Of a stretch of 64,000 bases of DNA, positions 61,135 through 64,000 are shown piece after piece. How positions within the stretch are numbered: the stretch's first letter is position 1; each line of letters opens with the position of its first letter. Source of the stretch: Stakelama portus (GTDB taxonomy: Bacteria; Pseudomonadota; Alphaproteobacteria; Sphingomonadales; Sphingomonadaceae); the NCBI RefSeq assembly GCF_003171655.1, contig NZ_QFZL01000001.1, forward strand, positions 124,001 through 188,000, given 5' to 3'. Under the pieces are notes generated by a model that searched no databases, was not told the DNA's origin, and was given only the letters and a program-made list of their open reading frames with translations. The position numbers and the translations under genes were made by a program.

Positions 61135-61251
61135 TCAGTCGAGGACGGTCTTGTCCTCCTCATAATCGGTCTGGAATTCGAGCCAGATGCCGTTGAGGAT
61201 CGCGACGCCGACGGCGAGGCCGAGACCCAGGACCCAGGTGAAATACCACAT
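61135..61251 (-). CDS. cydX: CydX, small subunit of cytochrome bd oxidase
   Basis: A 38-residue single-TM protein, MWYFTWVLGLGLAVGVAIL followed by NGIWLEFQTDYEEDKTVLD. It has the invariant MWYF(T/A)W start, the G(L/V)G helix and the NGIWLE end of CydX/YbgT. CydX stabilises the haem d/b595 site of cytochrome bd. It begins 11 bp after cydB with GAGGAG upstream. It is far below usual gene-length cut-offs and easily missed. Confidence 0.93.
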   Translation of the reverse strand: MWYFTWVLGLGLAVGVAILNGIWLEFQTDYEEDKTVLD

Positions 61252-61262
61252 GTGCGGGCTCC

Positions 61263-62411
61263 TCAATAAAAGTCGGGGTTGGTGTCGACCTGCTCGCGCG
61301 TGACACGCCCGAACATGACCTTGTACGCCCAGGCGGTGTAGACAAGGACGATCGGCAGGAACACGATCGTCACGACCAGCATCGTGAACAGCGTTCCGTG
61401 GCTGGAAGACGCGTTCCACGCGGTAAGGCTGGACGCCGGATCGATCGAGCTCGGCAGGATGAAGGGGAACATCGAAAGACCGACGGTCGAGATGATCCCG
61501 ACATTGGCGAGCGAGGAGCCGGTGAACACCAGTGCGTCCTTTCTGCCGCGAATGCCGAAGAACGCCAGCACCGGCCCGGCAAAGCCCAGCACCGGCGCGA
61601 TCAGCATCCAGGGATAGCGGCCATAATTGTCGAGCCACGCGCCCGGCGCGGCGACCGATGCGGCGCGCAGCGGATTGGACGGGCCGTTGGGATCGACGAT
61701 GTCGGCAACGCGATAGCCCATGTCGCCAAAGGCCACGAACGCACCGCCCAGCGCGAACAGCGCGATCGCGGCAATGGCGGCGATCTGGCCCCAGCGGCGT
61801 GCGCGATCATGCACCGCACCGTTTTCCACCTTGAGGCTGAGCCAGCCCGAACCGTGCAGGACGAGCATCGCGACCGAAAGCAGGCCGGTGAGCAGCGTGA
61901 ACGGCGTGAACAGGCCGAGCAGCGTTCCTTCGTAAAAGCTGCGCAGATCGCCATCGAGGCGGAAGGGCGCGCCGACCAGCACGTTGCCAACCGCGACTCC
62001 GAAGACGAGCGCCGGGACGAAACCGCCGACGAACAACGCCCAGTCCCAGCGGCTGCGCCAGCCCTTGTCGTCATGCTTCGAGCGATATTTGAAGCCCACC
62101 GGTCGCAATATCAGCGCCGCGAGCACCAGGAACATCGCCAGATAGAAGCCCGAGAAGCTGACCGCATAGACGAACGGCCAGGCCGCGAAGATCGCACCGC
62201 CGCCCAGGATGAACCAGACCTGGTTGCCTTCCCATGTGGCGCCGATCGTGTTGATCACCATGCGGCGCTCGACATCGTCGCGCGCGACGAAGGGGAGCAG
62301 CGCGGCAACGCCCAGATCGAAGCCGTCGGTCAGCGCAAAGCCGATCAGCAGCACGCCCAGCAGCAGCCACCAGATGATCCGGAGGGTTTCGTAATCGAGT
62401 GGGATGGACAT
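61263..62411 (-). CDS. cydB: Cytochrome bd ubiquinol oxidase subunit II
   Basis: 382 residues, nine predicted TM helices. It has the CydB start (LRIIWWLLLGVLLIGFALTDGFDLGVAALLPF), VINTIGATWEGNQVWFILGGGAIFAAWPFVYA and the C-terminal ASSSHGTLFTMLVVTIVFLPIVLVYTAWAYKVM. It partners CydA in the high-affinity quinol oxidase that respires at low oxygen and resists nitrosative stress. GAGGAG precedes the ATG, 24 bp after cydA. Confidence 0.96.
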   Translation of the reverse strand: MSIPLDYETLRIIWWLLLGVLLIGFALTDGFDLGVAALLPFVARDDVERRMVINTIGATWEGNQVWFILGGGAIFAAWPFVYAVSFSGFYLAMFLVLAALILRPVGFKYRSKHDDKGWRSRWDWALFVGGFVPALVFGVAVGNVLVGAPFRLDGDLRSFYEGTLLGLFTPFTLLTGLLSVAMLVLHGSGWLSLKVENGAVHDRARRWGQIAAIAAIALFALGGAFVAFGDMGYRVADIVDPNGPSNPLRAASVAAPGAWLDNYGRYPWMLIAPVLGFAGPVLAFFGIRGRKDALVFTGSSLANVGIISTVGLSMFPFILPSSIDPASSLTAWNASSSHGTLFTMLVVTIVFLPIVLVYTAWAYKVMFGRVTREQVDTNPDFY

Positions 62412-62435
62412 GATAGTCTCCTCGTTCCCGCGGGC

Positions 62436-63998
62436 TTATTCGGCCGGAACGGCGTGATAGGGGGCGGACGGCACCGGCTCGGGCGCCGGAAGATAGCGTT
62501 CCGGCCCCTTCTTGATCGCCGCGAGCATCAGCCGCACCTCGATCACCGCCAGCACGCCATAGAGCAACGTAAAGCCGATGATCGTCGTCCAGATCTGGGC
62601 CACGGTCAGGCTCGATGCGCCGAGGAAGGTCGGCAGCACGCCGTCCACTGCCCAGGGCTGGCGCCCGATTTCGGCGACAAGCCAGCCGAACTCCGCCGCG
62701 ATCCAGGGCAGCGGAATGATCAACACCGCCGCGCGCAGGAACCATTTACGGTCGAACCGGCGCGTATTGGCGAAGATCAGCGCCAGACCGAAAAAGGCGA
62801 TGAAGAAGAAACCGAGCCCGGCCATGCCACGGAACAGCCAGAACAGCGCAGGCACGTTGGGCACGGTCGACCATGCGGCCTTGTCGATCGCGGCGGCATC
62901 GGCCTGACGCGGATCTTCGACATAGCGTTTGAGCAGCAGCGCATAGCCAAGATCGGCCTTGTTCCGCTCGAATTTCTCGCGCGCGGCGGGATTTTCGGGA
63001 TCGGCACGCAGCGTCTGAACCGCGTCATAGGCGTCGATGCCGTTGACGATCCGACCCTTGGCCTGTTGGACCAGCGGTTTGATGCCGCTTACTTCGCCGT
63101 CCAGGCTGCGCGTGGCGATCAGGCCGAGCACATAGGGGATCTTGACCTCATAGGTGGTTTCGCGCCCGCTGTTCGACGGCAGGCCGAAGATCGCCAGACC
63201 CGCCGGCGCCGGTTCGGTTTCCCATGCGCCTTCGATCGCGGCGAGCTTCATCTTCTGGTTGTCGGTGAGCGCATAGCCGCTTTCATCGCCCAGCACGACG
63301 ACCGAGAGCGAGGACGCCAGGCCGAAGGCGGCGGCAACCGCGAAGCTGCGCTTGGCAAGCTCCATATGACGCCCGCGGAGCAGATAGAAGGCCGATACCC
63401 CCAGCACGAACACCGATGCGGTGACATAGCCGGCGCTGACCGTATGGACGAACTTGGCCTGTGCGACGGGGTTGAACAGCACCTCGGCGAAATTGGTCAC
63501 TTCCATCCGCATCGTATCGGGATTGAACGTCGATCCGGCGGGGAACTGCATCCAGCCGTTCGCGATCAGGATCCACAGCGCGGACAGATTCGAGCCCAGC
63601 GCCACCATGAAGGTGGTGAAAAGATGCTGGCGCTTGGTCATCCGCCCCCAGCCGAAGAACATCAGTCCGACGAACGTGGCTTCGAGGAAAAAGGCCATCA
63701 GCCCCTCGATCGCCAGCGGCGCGCCGAAAATGTCGCCGACATAATGGGAGTAATAGGACCAGTTGGTGCCGAATTCGAATTCCATCGTCAGCCCGGTCGC
63801 CACACCGAGAACGAAGTTGATTCCGAACAGCTTTGCCCAGAAACGGGTGATATCGCGCCACACTTCGCGCCCCGTCATGACATAGACGCTCTCCATGATC
63901 ACCAGAATGAACGAGAGGCCCAGCGTGAGCGGGACGAAAAGAAAATGGTACATTGCTGTCAGCGCAAACTGCAGCCGCGAAAGCTCGACGACGGCCAT
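62436..63998 (-). CDS. cydA: Cytochrome bd ubiquinol oxidase subunit I
   Basis: 520 residues, with its ATG two bases from the window end. Haem ligands are all present: H18 (haem b595), H185 and M392 (haem b558), with the proton-path E99 and E107. The segment between helices 6 and 7 is long (about residues 250-380), i.e. the E. coli-type long Q-loop rather than the short form. It oxidises ubiquinol and reduces O2 to water. The promoter and any cydDC or regulator genes are beyond the window. Confidence 0.96.
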   Translation of the reverse strand: MAVVELSRLQFALTAMYHFLFVPLTLGLSFILVIMESVYVMTGREVWRDITRFWAKLFGINFVLGVATGLTMEFEFGTNWSYYSHYVGDIFGAPLAIEGLMAFFLEATFVGLMFFGWGRMTKRQHLFTTFMVALGSNLSALWILIANGWMQFPAGSTFNPDTMRMEVTNFAEVLFNPVAQAKFVHTVSAGYVTASVFVLGVSAFYLLRGRHMELAKRSFAVAAAFGLASSLSVVVLGDESGYALTDNQKMKLAAIEGAWETEPAPAGLAIFGLPSNSGRETTYEVKIPYVLGLIATRSLDGEVSGIKPLVQQAKGRIVNGIDAYDAVQTLRADPENPAAREKFERNKADLGYALLLKRYVEDPRQADAAAIDKAAWSTVPNVPALFWLFRGMAGLGFFFIAFFGLALIFANTRRFDRKWFLRAAVLIIPLPWIAAEFGWLVAEIGRQPWAVDGVLPTFLGASSLTVAQIWTTIIGFTLLYGVLAVIEVRLMLAAIKKGPERYLPAPEPVPSAPYHAVPAE

Positions 63999-64000
63999 AT

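Noticed and set aside
59106..61196. A 696-codon open frame on the + strand over the BCCT gene
   Set aside because: Composition is almost entirely charged residues and Gly/Gln/His with no motif. The opposite strand encodes an unmistakable BCCT transporter.

Overview
The window reads as chromosomal DNA of a sphingomonad-type alphaproteobacterium (Sphingomonas, Sphingobium, Novosphingobium or a close relative). The evidence is high GC, many ATGA/GTGA start-stop overlaps, three large TonB-dependent receptors (TBDRs), flavin-dependent tryptophan-halogenase-family genes next to a TBDR, and several loosely assembled CoA-ester catabolic modules. This is inference from gene content; there is no rRNA gene here to confirm it. 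I saw no tRNA, rRNA, CRISPR array or intact insertion sequence.

Region 1 (1-12.5 kb, + strand) is a tightly packed catabolic cluster: flavin monooxygenase (cut by the window edge), MDR oxidoreductase, intradiol ring-cleavage dioxygenase, ICL/PEP-mutase-fold enzyme, acyl-CoA synthetase, thiolase-like protein with a DUF35 partner, PhyH-type dioxygenase, CMD-like protein, SDR, alpha-hydroxy-acid oxidase, aldehyde dehydrogenase and an NTF2-like protein. It ends against a convergent MFS exporter. A second + strand unit (14.4-17.3 kb) is acyl-CoA dehydrogenase, hot-dog hydratase and CitE-type lyase, a dehydrogenate-hydrate-cleave module. Several enzymes in these units have lost the textbook catalytic residue of their family, so the substrate is not obvious.

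Region 2 (17.3-18.3 kb) is a gene-poor scar holding a frameshifted remnant of the C-terminus of comM.

Region 3 (18.3-40.3 kb) is a chitin/N-acetylglucosamine locus. It has a self-contained GlcNAc PTS (IIC-IIB plus a IIA-HPr-EI fusion), NagA, a SIS-type deaminase, NagX, a large TBDR, three tandem halogenase-family genes, a NagR-like GntR regulator, two GH18 proteins and a GH20 hexosaminidase. The proposed flow is extracellular or periplasmic chitin-oligomer hydrolysis, outer-membrane uptake, PTS phosphorylation, deacetylation, then deamination to fructose-6-phosphate. Operator-like dyads of the NagR (dre) type precede both the nag operon and the TBDR.

Region 4 (40.3-46.8 kb) holds a GspC-like orphan, an orphan NMT1/THI5-type binding lipoprotein divergent from a second TBDR, and a polysaccharide flippase.

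Region 5 (46.8-59.1 kb) is an ester-utilisation regulon: TBDR, carboxylesterase, acyl-CoA ligase and TetR in one operon; SDR and MHS-family permease in another; a second carboxylesterase divergent from an M28-like Tat protein. Matching TTCACT-N8-AGTGAA dyads sit in all three promoter regions, which ties them to the TetR.

Region 6 (59.2-64 kb) has a BCCT transporter and cytochrome bd oxidase cydABX.
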